NCBI GenBank assembly: GCA_963843645.1 | Contig: CAWJLE010000005.1 | Coordinates: 310,001 to 374,000, forward strand | Direction: 5' to 3' | Source of the DNA: CAWJLE01 sp963843645 | Lineage (GTDB): Bacteria > Chloroflexota > Anaerolineae > DAOTYC01 | Length of the DNA: 64,000 bases | Part shown: positions 1-8,369 of the stretch, in pieces | Position numbering within the stretch: position 1 is the first letter of the stretch | Layout: every line of letters begins with the position of its first letter | Notes under the pieces: model-generated | The model's database searches: none | What the model was told of the DNA's origin: nothing | The model's input: the letters and a program-made list of their open reading frames with translations, nothing else | Position numbers and translations under genes: made by a program

Positions 1-372
1 CCTACGCGCTGTCCGCCGGCTACTACGACGCCTATTACCTGAAGGCGCAGAAGGTGCGAACGCTCATCAGGCAGGATTTCGACCGGGCCTTCGAGCACGT
101 CGACGTCATCGTCTGCCCGACCGCGCCGGCGGTGGCCTTCCGCATCGGTGAGAAAACCGCCGACCCACTGCAGATGTACCTGGCCGACATCTTCACCCTG
201 ACCCTGAATCTGGCCGGACTGCGGCGGCCTGTCGATCCCGTGCGGCTTCTCCGACGGGCTGCCCGTGGGCCTGCAGATCATCGGGCCGGCGCTGGCCGAG
301 GCCACTGATGTTGCGGTGGCCTACGCTTACGAGCAGGCGACGGACTGGCACCTGCGCCACCCGCCGCTGTGA
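1..372 (+). CDS. gatA: GatA-type amidase, C-terminal end (partial, frameshifted)
   Basis: This is the 3' end of an amidase-signature protein, most like the A subunit of Asp/Glu-tRNA(Asn/Gln) amidotransferase, which releases ammonia from glutamine for tRNA-bound Glu or Asp. The frame starting at base 3 reads YALSAGYYDAYYLKAQKVR and then DVIVCPTAPAVAF, both typical of the GatA C-terminal third. At about 220-226 the frame shifts by one base. The next frame reads GLSIPCGFSDGLPVGLQIIG and ends at the TGA at 370-372. The gene is cut by the window edge. The shift is probably a sequencing indel, because both halves match the family closely. Generic amidase is the alternative to GatA. Confidence 0.8.
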
Positions 373-427
373 CGTGACGTCCGGCCGTGTCGGACTATCA
401 TCCAAGAGAGAGGCAGGACAAAAACAT

Positions 428-1426
428 ATGAAAGTCGTCATTCCACTTGCCGGTTTCGGCACCCGTCTGCGTCCACACACGTTCACCAAGCCCAAGCCGC
501 TGGTGAACGTGGCCGGCAAGCCGGTGCTAGGTCACATTCTGGACAAGCTGCAAGGACTGGATATCGACGAGATCGTGTTCGTCGTAGGCTACCTTGGCGA
601 GCAGATCAAGCAGTACGTCGAAGCCAACTACTCGTTCCCGGCGCGCTACGTGGAGCAGAAGGAACTGCTGGGTCAGGCGCACGCCATCCACCTGGCGCGT
701 GAGTACCTGTCCGGTCCACTCATCATCATCTTCGTGGACACCATCTTCGAGGCTGACCTCTCCGAACTGGAGAGTGAAGAGGCCGATGGGGTGATCTACG
801 TCAAGGAAGTGGAGGACCCGCGGCGATTCGGAGTCGTGATCGTCGAGAACGGTGAGATCACTCGGTTGGTGGAGAAACCGGACACGATCGAAAACAACCT
901 GGCTGTGATTGGAGTCTATTACGTGAAAGACGCCGCAAAGCTCGTGCAGGCGATCGACGAGCTGATCGCGCGCGACATCAAGACGAAAGGCGAGTACTTC
1001 CTGGCCGATGCGCTTCAGGTGATGATCGACAACGGCGCGCGGTTCCGCGCCGCACCGGTCGACGTGTGGGAGGACTGCGGAAAGCCGGAGACCGTTCTCC
1101 ACACCAACCGGTACCTGCTCGAGCGGTCAGGCGGACAGGTCAATCGTGATCTGGAGAATTCGATCGTCATTCCGCCTGTTTACATCGCCGATTCGGCGCG
1201 CGTGGTGGAGTCCATCGTCGGACCATACGTGACTATCGATGCGGATAGCGTGGTACAGCGTTCCATTTTGCAGGACAGCATCATCAACAAGGGCGCTAAT
1301 ATCGAGGATTCGATGCTGAGGCAATCGCTCATCGGCGATCACGCCGTCGTTCGGGGCTCTTTCGAGCGTCTGAACGTGGGTGATTCGTCGCAGATCGACC
1401 GCACCGGCAATGGCAACTGCGAATGA
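428..1426 (+). CDS. Sugar-phosphate nucleotidyltransferase
   Basis: A 332-residue nucleotidyltransferase that would couple NTP to a sugar 1-phosphate. The N-terminus MKVVIPLAGFGTRLRPHTFT carries the GxGTRLRPLT-like signature, followed by KPKPLVNVAGKPVL with the conserved lysine. An acidic metal site (FVDTIF) lies near residue 100. The last third looks like a left-handed beta-helix (repeats such as VVESIVGPYVTIDADSVV and SIINKGANIEDSML), as in glucose-1-phosphate thymidylyltransferase and mannose-1-phosphate guanylyltransferase relatives. The ATG at 428 follows a purine-rich stretch (agagaggcagg, 405-417). An upstream in-frame extension to 308 lies in the amidase gene and is rejected. The exact sugar and nucleotide cannot be told. 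Confidence 0.85.
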   Translation: MKVVIPLAGFGTRLRPHTFTKPKPLVNVAGKPVLGHILDKLQGLDIDEIVFVVGYLGEQIKQYVEANYSFPARYVEQKELLGQAHAIHLAREYLSGPLIIIFVDTIFEADLSELESEEADGVIYVKEVEDPRRFGVVIVENGEITRLVEKPDTIENNLAVIGVYYVKDAAKLVQAIDELIARDIKTKGEYFLADALQVMIDNGARFRAAPVDVWEDCGKPETVLHTNRYLLERSGGQVNRDLENSIVIPPVYIADSARVVESIVGPYVTIDADSVVQRSILQDSIINKGANIEDSMLRQSLIGDHAVVRGSFERLNVGDSSQIDRTGNGNCE

Positions 1427-1637
1427 CGTTTGCTCCGTGGAGGCCTATTCGGGGACGAGGTATGGCGAGTCCCCGCGGGCCTTCACGTGGAATGGCATCC
1501 GGCGTGAAGTACTGGCTGTAGAACGCGCATGGCGCGAGCCGCAAGGCCCGCGCTTTCTCGTCCGCACCTCCGGCGGACGTTTCACGCTGGGTTACGACGA
1601 GCAAAGCACCTTGTGGACGGTCGTCGAGCACCCCTGA
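1410..1637 (+). CDS. Small DUF6504-like protein
   Basis: A 75-residue protein if it starts at the ATG at 1410, overlapping the end of the nucleotidyltransferase gene by 17 bases in another frame. The pattern AFTWNGIRREVLAVERAW then RFLVRTSGGRFTLGYD then LWTV matches the short beta-rich DUF6504 family, whose members have F-x-W-x-G followed by FxVRTxxG-x-F-x-L. That family's function is unknown. The overlap suggests translational coupling. A longer start at 1380 is possible but has no obvious ribosome site. Confidence 0.55.
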   Translation: MATANDVCSVEAYSGTRYGESPRAFTWNGIRREVLAVERAWREPQGPRFLVRTSGGRFTLGYDEQSTLWTVVEHP

Positions 1638-1638
1638 A

Positions 1639-1669
1639 GACTTCCAAAGGTTACATAACTTCGGAAGTC
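1639..1669. repeat. GACTTCC palindrome, copy 1
   Basis: Inverted repeat GACTTCC ... GGAAGTC with partly paired inner bases, between the DUF6504-like gene and the glycosyltransferase. It belongs to the same family as copies at 36234-36255, 39866-39892, 42133-42163, 42185-42213 and 45951-45987. It may act as a transcription terminator for the upstream genes, though no clear T-run follows. Confidence 0.6.
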
Positions 1670-1685
1670 TCGGCGAGTAGTTTCG

Positions 1686-2868
1686 ATGGAAATTCTGCTG
1701 ATCGAGCCTTACCATACCGGGTCCCATGCAGCCTGGGCCGACGGCTTGGTCCGCCACAGCCGCCATACAGTCCGGGTGCTTGTCGCTGCCCGGCTGCTTT
1801 TGGAAATGGCGGATGTCGGCGGCGCGGTGGCGCTGGCCCGACTTTTCCGCGCGGGCGACTATCGCCCTGATCTGATTCTGGCCACCGACATGCTGGATTG
1901 CCCACCTTCCTGGCCCTCACGCGCGGTCGGACGGGGCGCGTTCCCACCGCGCTGTACTTCCACGAAAACCAGCTGACGTATCCGCTGCGTCGGGGCGGAA
2001 ACGCGAGCTGGCGTTCGGCCTGATCAACTACACGAGCGCGCTGGTCGGCTGGCCGGCTCTTTTTCAACTCGCAATATCATCTGGTCGCATTCTTCGATGA
2101 GCTGCCGCGGCTTCTCAAACACTTTCCCGATTACAACGAGCTGGACACAGTCGCCGAGCTGCGGTCACGGGCCGAGGTCCTGCCCGTCGGCCTGGAATTG
2201 CGTCGACTGCGGAGCGCCACCCTCGCTCCACCTTCTCCCTTCCAGGGCGAGGGAGCGAGCCGTTCCCTTTCGCCCTGGAAGGGAGAGGGTGGGGCGAGGG
2301 CGGCGCTCCGCCCTGAACGAAGCCCGGCGTCCGGGCCGGTAATCGTCTGGAACCACCGCTGGGAGTACGACAAGAACCCGGACGGAGTTTTTCGCGGCCC
2401 TGTACCGCCTGGATGCCTTGGGACTGCCGTTTCGCCTGGTTTTGCTGGGGGAGGGCTTCCGCAACCGGCCGGAAGAGTTCCTCGAGGCGCGGGAGCGCTG
2501 GCGGAACGGCTGGTTCATTTCGGGTACGTCGAGGATTTCGAGACTACTGTGCTTGCTGCGGCAGGGCGATGTGTGCGTCAGCACCGCTCACCACGAGTTC
2601 TTCGGCGTGGCGACCGTCGAGGCCATCTATGCGGCTGTTGGCCGTTGGTGCCCCACCGGCTGGCGTACCCCGAACTGTTGCCGGCGGACCTTCACGAAAA
2701 GTGTTGTATCCGGATTTTGAGGGGCTCTGGCCCGGTTGGAGGCTTTCTTCGCGGCTCTGCGTCCCACGGCCGGGAGACTGCGAGAGCCCTCCGCGCCCAC
2801 GTTGCGCTTTCGATTGGCAACACATGGCCGCCGTTTACGACCGGCGGCTTGAAGAAGCATGCACGTAA
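1686..2868 (+). CDS. DUF3524 glycosyltransferase, tRNA-queuosine mannosyltransferase family (frameshifted)
   Basis: The reconstructed protein starts MEILLIEPYHTGSHAAWADG and continues with RHSRHTVRVL, LYFHENQLTYPL (about 1940), FGLINYTSAL (about 2015), FFNSQYH (about 2060), VIVWNHRWEYDKNPDG (2340-2385), FRLVLLGEGF (about 2430), and AHHEFFGVATVEAI (about 2590). These are the hallmarks of the DUF3524 plus GT4-like family that includes human GTDC1/QTMAN, which mannosylates queuosine in tRNA-Asp. The likely role is tRNA or other mannosylation in the cytoplasm. At least five single-base shifts break the frame (about 1896, 1985, 2055, 2390 and 2640-2720). A palindromic element at 2209-2311 is read in frame between the two halves. 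It ends FDWQHMAAVYDRRLEEACT. Confidence 0.8.
2209..2311. repeat. Near-perfect 103-bp palindromic element inside a coding region
   Basis: The left arm (2209-2250) starts GCGGAGCGCCACCCTCGC. The right arm (2269-2311) ends GCGAGGGCGGCGCTCCGC. The core arms contain TCTCCCTTCCAGGGCGA and TCGCCCTGGAAGGGAGA. Only about three mismatches interrupt roughly 42 paired bases around an 18-base loop. It has the look of a REP or palindromic mobile element. It lies in the linker of the DUF3524 glycosyltransferase and is read without a stop in that gene's frame, adding about 34 residues (the stretch around PPSPFQGEGASRSLSPWKGE). Confidence 0.85.
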
Positions 2869-2901
2869 TGGGCGTGATGGACTCTCAGGCATGGGCGTCG
2901 C

Positions 2902-3829
2902 TCAGCAGCCGTGTTCTTCGCAGAACTGGTCCCACTCGGCCCGGGTAGGCATGGATGGCTGCGCGCCCAAGCGCGTGGCCGACAGTGCGCCCGCGGCGTT
3001 GGCTCGCTGCATGGCCTGGCGCAGCGAAGCTGCCCTCGGCCAGAGCAACGGCGAATCCACCCATGAACGCGTCACCCGCGGCAGTGGTGTCTACCGGCTG
3101 GATGGGATAGGCCGGGAAGAGCTCGTCGCCGTCGGCCGTGGACAGATAGGCGCCCGTCGAGCCCAACGTCAGGATCGACCGTGCCGACGCCCATTTCGCG
3201 GAGCCGCCTGGCGGCGGCGGCAAACTGCTCCGGCGTCTCCACCGGCAGGCCGGTCAGCAGGCTGGTCTCGGTCTCGTTCGGCATCAGGTAATCCGCATAG
3301 CGCAAGACGTCCTCGGGCAGAGGCTGGGCCGGGGCAGGGTTCAGTACGGTGGTCACGCCCCGCTTCTTGGCCAACTCCATGGCCCGCTGTACGGCGGGCA
3401 ACGGGTGACTCGAGTTGGGCCAGAAGCATCGCGGATTCTGCGATACATTCCTCAGCGGCATCCAGGTCCGCGACGGTGAGCCGCATATTGGCTCCGGGAG
3501 CCAGGACGATGTTGTTTTGTCCGGACGCCTCCACGGTAATCAGAGCGATGCCGTGAGGGCGCATCGGTATCGCGGATGACGCACTCGGTGTTGACGCCCG
3601 ACTGAGCCAGATTGTCCAGCAGCGCCTGCCCAAAGTCGTCCTGGCCGACCCGGCCGATCATGTACACTTCGGCGGCAGCTTGCCCGCCGCGACAGCCTGA
3701 TTTGCCCCCTTGCCGCCGGGGATGAGGCGGAAGATCCGTGCCGATGATGGTTTCTCCGGGCTTGGGAATCCGCGGCGTGCGAACGACAAGGTCCATATTC
3801 AGGCTGCCGACGACCGTGATCCGTGCCAT
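2902..3829 (-). CDS. rbsK: Ribokinase (PfkB family, frameshifted)
   Basis: A PfkB-family kinase that phosphorylates ribose at O5. The N-terminus MARITVVGSLNMDLVVRTPR and PKPGETIIG are typical of ribokinase. Further on are GRVGQDDFGQALLDNL, NNIVLAPGAN, VLNPAPAQPLPEDVL, NETETSLLTG and the catalytic anion-hole region DTTAAGDAFMGGFAVAL, where the last Asp is the base. The end GAQPSMPTRAEWDQF is also family-typical. Frameshifts occur near 3710, 3560, 3440, 3190 and 3020. A strong ribosome site (GAGGGGGCAGCT) precedes the ATG at 3829. The gene is convergent with the glycosyltransferase and has its own promoter at 3885-3913. Confidence 0.85.
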
Positions 3830-3884
3830 AGCTGCCCCCTCACCTGTTCAGAGATGCCTTTGAGTCGTCGATCTATTGAGGTTC

Positions 3885-3913
3885 ATTGTATCACGAAGCG
3901 ACTGGAACGACAA
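3885..3913 (-). promoter_or_regulatory. Promoter for ribokinase
   Basis: Minus strand: TTGTCG (3908-3913), 17-bp spacer, TACAAT (3885-3890), about 56 bases upstream of the ribokinase start. Confidence 0.5.
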
Positions 3914-3946
3914 GCGATCCGCGCCCCCGGCTATCCCGGCCTCCGG

Positions 3947-3975
3947 TTGCACTGGAGCCACGGACGATGTATACT
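3947..3975 (+). promoter_or_regulatory. Promoter for ACT-domain gene
   Basis: TTGCAC (3947-3952), 17-bp spacer, TATACT (3970-3975). It lies 70 bases before the ACT-domain gene and diverges from the ribokinase promoter. Confidence 0.55.
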
Positions 3976-4044
3976 AGACATCGTCGACGTTGACCTGCCA
4001 TTCGCTACTCGCCAGACTACGTGACCTCAGACCGCTGATGAAGC

Positions 4045-4540
4045 ATGGAGGAGCCGATGGAGAAGAGGAAGAGTGTGAAGATTGGGGGCATCATGCAGAG
4101 CACGGATCTGACCATGGTGGGCGTGATGTCGACGCCCGACCGTCCAGGGATCGCCAGTGCCATCATGGATACTCTCGGTCACAACAACATCAACGTCGAG
4201 TTCGTAGTTCAACTGATAGATCTCAATGATCTCTCCAACGTCGTATTCTGTGTCAAAGAGACAGTCTCAGACCAGGCACTGACCTGACTGGAGTTGGTGC
4301 GGCAGGAGATCGGTGCTCAACGTGTGACGGTCATTCGCGACGTGGCGATCCTCTCGATCTTTGGCCCGGACTTCCGTCAGCGCCCGGGCGTGGCCGGGGC
4401 CATGTTCACTGCGCTGGCCAGCGTGAGGCATCAACATTCTGGCGATCAGCACGTCCATTTCGACCATCTCGTGCGTGATCCTGGTCGATCGCCTGGCGAC
4501 TGCCGTTCAAGCTATCAGGGAAAATTTCGAGCTGCCTTAA
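4045..4540 (+). CDS. Two-ACT-domain regulatory protein (frameshifted)
   Basis: Reconstructed as about 165 residues with two ACT domains. The first reads LTMVGVMSTPDRPGIASAIM then NINVEFVVQ. The second reads VAILSIFGPDFRQRPGVAGAM and ends NILAISTSISTISCVILVDR. The layout matches the C-terminal regulatory half of aspartokinase without the kinase domain. ACT domains bind small ligands, usually amino acids. A stop at 4285-4287 and a shift near 4422 break the frame. The second half still follows the family, so both are probably sequence errors. The start is uncertain: ATG 4045, 4057 or 4093 are in frame. A GGAGGAG lies at 4047-4053, too close to 4057 for certainty. Confidence 0.65.
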
Positions 4541-4578
4541 CGTCCTGGGCGGGGACTGGTCCCATTTGAGCCCGCTTC

Positions 4579-5375
4579 TTAACCTCGTGATGAACAATAG
4601 AATGAAAAATAGACCGCCGGCACGCTGAACAGAATGCTATCGATGCGGTCGAGCATGCCGCCGTGCCCGGGAATAGACGGCCCGAGTCTTTGACTGCGAC
4701 CTGGCGCTTGAACATGGATTCGGCCAGGTCGCCGAGCGGAGCGAGCACGGCCAATGCGGCCGCCGAGCTCAATGCTTGCCCCAGGGACAGCCCCAGGGGC
4801 ACGCCCAGGGCCACGGTGGACGTAGGGTGGTTGCACCAGCCGGCGGCGGTGCCTTCCCAGCTCTTTTTGGGGCTCAAGCGTGGAAGCTCTTGTGAACGCC
4901 CCAGCGGACGCCGATGAAAAACGCGGCCGAATCGCCGATCCAGACCGGCGCGAAGGCCAGCACGACCCAGCCCAGGCCGCCGGGCAGGTCGCGCAGGCGC
5001 GACAGCAGCCCCCCCATCCAGCCGAGATACAGCCACTGCCCAGGGTCAAGACCCCAGTCCGTGGCCGAGGTCGGCGCCCCAAGTTCGTAATCCACCAGGT
5101 GCCAGATGAGGGAAGCCAGCAGGGCGACGGTGATCGTGGGCGCCGTCAGGCCCAGTGCCGGCCACTGCCCGTCTGCTAACAGGGCCAGGCTGATCGCCAC
5201 TGCCAGCAGCAGCGAAGGACGGTGGCCGCCGACCGAGATCGTCTGCCGGAATTCAAACAGAGCGGCGACAAGAACGACGGCCAGGGCCCCAAAAAGCCAC
5301 CAGCCGCCCAGGTAAGATTACCAGCGCGGCTAGTGGGATCATAACGGCAGCACTCAATACGCGTTGACTGAGCAC
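4579..5375 (-). CDS. cdsA: Phosphatidate cytidylyltransferase (frameshifted)
   Basis: Makes CDP-diacylglycerol from phosphatidate and CTP in the membrane. The hydrophobic stretches VAISLALLADGQ, ITVALLASLIWHL and GLGWVVLAFAPVWIGDSAAF are followed by the signature around SPKKSWEGTAAG, GPLGDLAESMFKR-like residues, and VKDSG-RLFPGHGGMLDRID, the CdsA active-site motif with acidic metal ligands. Frame breaks occur near 5300, 5240, 4890, 4830 and 4680. The start is probably the GTG at 5375 (reading LSQRVLSAAVMIPLAALVIL). It is the last gene of the rpsB-to-cdsA cluster, 24 bases after uppS. Confidence 0.8.
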
Positions 5376-5399
5376 CCATGTTCCTTTCGCGTCCACGCG

Positions 5400-6146
5400 C
5401 TATTTTTTCTGTGGCACCAAACCGAAGCGGCGCTCTCGCTGATTGTAGGCCTGCAAGGGCCTTGTACAGCTCGTCTTTGTCGAAGTCGGGCCAGAATATC
5501 GGCGTGGTGTAGTACTCAGCGTAGGCCGCCTGCCAGATCAGGAAATTGCTCAGTCGCCACTCTCCGCCCGTGCGAACGATCAGATCAGGATCAGGTTGCC
5601 CGGCGGTGAACAGGTATCGGCTGAAGAGCGCCTCATCGACGTTTTCCGGCGCGACCCTGCTCGCGCACGATCTGCTGCATGGCGTGCAGGATTTCGTCCC
5701 GTCCGCCGTAGTTGAAGGCCACGTTGAGGATCAGCGGTCGTTGTTGTGGGTAGCTCGAATGGCCTGTCGGACCTTCTGCTGCAGCAGTGGGTGGGATGCC
5801 TTCCAAACGCCCGATGTGGCGCAACTGGACCCCGTTCCGGTTCAAATTGGCCGTTTCTCGATCGATGACTTCGCCCAGGATGCGGATCAAGCCCAGGACT
5901 TCGGGTTGAGGACGGCCCCAGTTCTCGGTAGAGAAAGCGTAGAGGGTCAAGGTCTTGATGCCGAAGTCGACGCAGCCTTCCAGGACGCGCCGAATATTTT
6001 CGGTTCCGGCGCGATGGCCGGCCAGGCGCGGCAACCCACGGGCCTGCGCCCATCGGCCGTTCCCATCCATGATGATGGCCACGTGTTGTGGGATTCTGAG
6101 CCAGTGGCGGCCTGTTCAACCAGGCGTATTGTCTTTCGCCATACAT
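5400..6146 (-). CDS. uppS: Undecaprenyl diphosphate synthase (frameshifted)
   Basis: Cis-prenyltransferase making the C55 lipid carrier for cell wall synthesis. The motif HVAIIMDGNGRWAQARGLPR holds the catalytic Asp. It is followed by GHRAGTENIRRVLEGCVDFG, LTLYAFSTENWGRP, NVAFNYGGRDEI, and in another frame PDPDLIVRTGGEWRLSNFL, AYAEYYTTPIFWPDF and a terminal RRFGLVPQKK. Frameshifts lie near 6095 and 5650. About 245 residues is normal for the family. The start is taken as the ATG at 6146; an ATG at 6142 also exists in the adjacent frame. Sits between frr and cdsA as in many bacteria. Confidence 0.85.
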
Positions 6147-6206
6147 TTGCTCTCGCGGGTCTGGCAAATGGGTGCCACACCGTGTTCACGCCAGCAGCCG
6201 AACGAG

Positions 6207-6767
6207 CTAGACTTCCATGATCTCGGCTTCTTTGGCCGAGGCGATCTCGTCCATCCGCTTCGAGGCGTGCGTCGATCATCTTCTGCAGCTCGTCCCGGCC
6301 CTCGAACACGTCGTCTTCCGAGATCATCTTCTCTTTTTCCATCTCGCGCAGATCTTCCAGTCCGTCGCGCCGGACGTTGCGCAGAGCGAATTTGCCTTCT
6401 TCGACCCGCTTGTTCAGCATCTTGACCAGATCGCGGCGCCGTTCTTCGGTCAAGCGCGGGATGTTCAGGCGGATGATGCGGCCGTCGTTCGAGGGTGTCA
6501 GACCCAGGTCGGACCTCATGATGGCCTTCTCGATCGCGCCGATCACCGAGCCGTCCCACGGCTTGATGGTGAGCAAGCGCGGCTCGGGGGCGGAAATGGT
6601 CGCCAATTGGTTCAGAGGTGTCGGCGCTCCAAAGTACTCGACCCGCACACGCTCCAATAGAGCCGGTGAGGCCCGGCCGGTGCGCAGGGACATCAGGTCG
6701 TTCTGCAGTGCCTCGATCGCTCTTGTCCATCCGTCTCTTTGACGTCGTTGAGGACATCCTTAATCAT
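6207..6767 (-). CDS. frr: Ribosome recycling factor (frameshifted)
   Basis: Splits post-termination ribosomes together with EF-G. Starts MIKDVLNDVKE, then MDKAIEALQNDLMSLRTGRA, the RRF signature, followed by VEYFGAPTPLNQLATISAPE, LTIKPWD, SDLGLTPSNDGRIIRLNIP, LTEERRRDLVKML and a tail ASAKEAEIMEV. Frameshifts near 6740 and 6245 break it, and both sides match the family. A strong ribosome site (GGAGGTGAC) precedes the ATG at 6767. About 186 residues is the normal size. Confidence 0.88.
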
Positions 6768-6814
6768 AGCCTGTCACCTCCGCATGCCACCTGTGGATTG
6801 TCGGTCGGAGCGGC

Positions 6815-7534
6815 TTAACCGGAGATCAGGGTGCCGATGACTTTCGCCGGTGACGACACTTTCCAGGCAGCCCGGTTGCCACAAATTCAGGACGATGATC
6901 GGCATATGGTTGTCCATGCACAGAGACAGGGCCGTGCTGTCGAGCACGCCGACCCGCAGGTTCAGCGCGTCGATGTAGGTCAGCCGCTCGAACCGTTCGG
7001 CCTGCGGATCTACGAACGGATCGCGGCATATACGGCATCGACTTTCGTGGCTTTGATCAGAACGTCGGCGTTGATCTCCATGGCCCGCAAGGCTGCCGCC
7101 GTGTCGGTCGTGAAGTAAGGGTTGCCGGTGCCGGCGCCCAAAATCACCACGCGGCCCTTTTCCAGATGGCGTATGGCCCGCAGCCGGATATACGGCTCCG
7201 CCACGGCCCGCATCTCGATCGCCGTCTGCACGCGAGTGCTCACGCCGGCGCGCTCCAGCGCGTCCTGCAGAGCAAGCGCGTTCATGACGGTCGCCAACAT
7301 GCCCATGTGATCGGCGGTCGGCGCGCTCCATGCCATGCGCCAGGCCATCCCGACCGCGCCAGATGTTGCCGGCGCCCAGGACGATGGCCACTTCGACTTC
7401 CATGTCCCGCAGTCGCTTGATCTTGATCGCGCCAGCTTCTCGGCGCAGTCCGGGTCGATGCCGAATCCCCCGGGACCGGCCAATGCCTCTCCTCCTACTT
7501 TGACCAGCACCCGCCGATACTTGACATCAGGCAT
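6815..7534 (-). CDS. pyrH: Uridylate kinase (frameshifted)
   Basis: Phosphorylates UMP to UDP (hexameric bacterial UMP kinase). The N-terminus MPDVKYRRVLVKVGGEALAG carries the kinase Lys and Gly motif. Then come VLGAGNIWRG, ADHMGMLATVMNALALQDAL, AEPYIRLRAIRHLEKGRVVI, GAGTGNPYFTTDTAAALRA, ADVLIKATKVDAVY and LNLRVGVLDSTALSLCMDN. The C-terminus, after another shift, ends VIGTLISG. Frame breaks lie near 7430, 7380, 7010 and 6845. About 239 residues is normal. It lies downstream of tsf, with a hairpin in between. Confidence 0.87.
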
Positions 7535-7588
7535 TGCGCCCCACCTCCAGCCGAATCCCACGCGATCGGTCCGGGGTGACATAGAAGA

Positions 7589-7624
7589 AAAGCTAGGGAA
7601 GGCTTTGAGCCTCGCCCTAGCTTT
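7589..7624 (-). terminator. Terminator or attenuator between tsf and pyrH
   Basis: 10-bp perfect stem AAAGCTAGGG/CCCTAGCTTT with a 16-base loop, followed on the minus strand by a T-rich run (TTTTCTTCT). It sits 11 bases after the tsf stop and about 55 bases before pyrH. It would end or attenuate the rpsB-tsf transcript. Confidence 0.65.
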
Positions 7625-7634
7625 CTGAGCTCGG

Positions 7635-8237
7635 TCAGCCTTCGCCCAGCTCAAAACGAGCGAATCGGCGGACGACAATGTTCTCGCCCAGCTTGGAGAT
7701 CGCATGCATGATCAGCTGCTCGACACTCTCGTTGTTCTCGCTTTTGATGAACGGCTGCTTCATCAGGCAGACTTCCTCGTAGAACTTGGTCAGCTTGCCG
7801 GCCACGATCTTCTCGACCACGTTCGCGGGCTTGCCTTCGCCGGCCAATTGAGCGTGGTAGATCGCCTTCTCCTGCTCGATCACCTCGGCAGGCACGTCCT
7901 CGGGGGTGACGTACTGCGGCCGCGCCGCGACGACTTGCATGGCCAGGTCGTGCACCAGGGCCTTGAAGTCCTCGGTGCGCGCCACGAAGTCGGACTCGCA
8001 ATTCACTTCGACCAGAGAGCCGACCCGGCTGCCCGGGGTGAATGTAGGCTTCGATCAGGCCTTCCTTTGCGCTGCGTCCGAGCTTCTTCGCCGCCTTGGC
8101 CAGACCTTTCTCCCGCAGATACGCGACGGCCTTGTCGAAATCGCCGTCGGCTGCGCTCCAGAGCCGTCTTGCAATCCAACACGCCAGCGCCGGTGGCCTG
8201 ACGCAGGTCCTTTACCATATTGGTCGGTGATCTCCAT
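7635..8237 (-). CDS. tsf: Elongation factor Ts (frameshifted)
   Basis: Guanine nucleotide exchange factor for EF-Tu. Starts MEIT, then MVKDLRQATGAGVLDCKTAL, the EF-Ts N-terminal UBA-like signature, and continues GDFDKAVAYLREKGLAKAAK, then SRVGSLVEVNCESDFVART (core motif), DLAMQVVAARPQYV, VCLMKQPFIKSENNESVEQL and a tail RRFARFELGEG. Frame breaks lie near 8215, 8155 and 8040. The size (about 200 residues) is the short form. It follows rpsB by about 130 bases. Confidence 0.88.
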
Positions 8238-8369
8238 GATAAAAATCGTCCTCCTCAAATCGACGAATGGAAGATGATCAGGTTGATTCACGCGAAAAGG
8301 AGGGGGGCCAACCTCTCCCCCCTGCACGATCCGCTAGATGTGACCCGCTTCGCTCCCGGCGAGCGCGAG

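Noticed and set aside
2198..3556. A 452-codon plus-strand frame running past the glycosyltransferase into the ribokinase
   Set aside because: Only its first part follows the glycosyltransferase; after about 2390 it is out of frame and later antisense to ribokinase.
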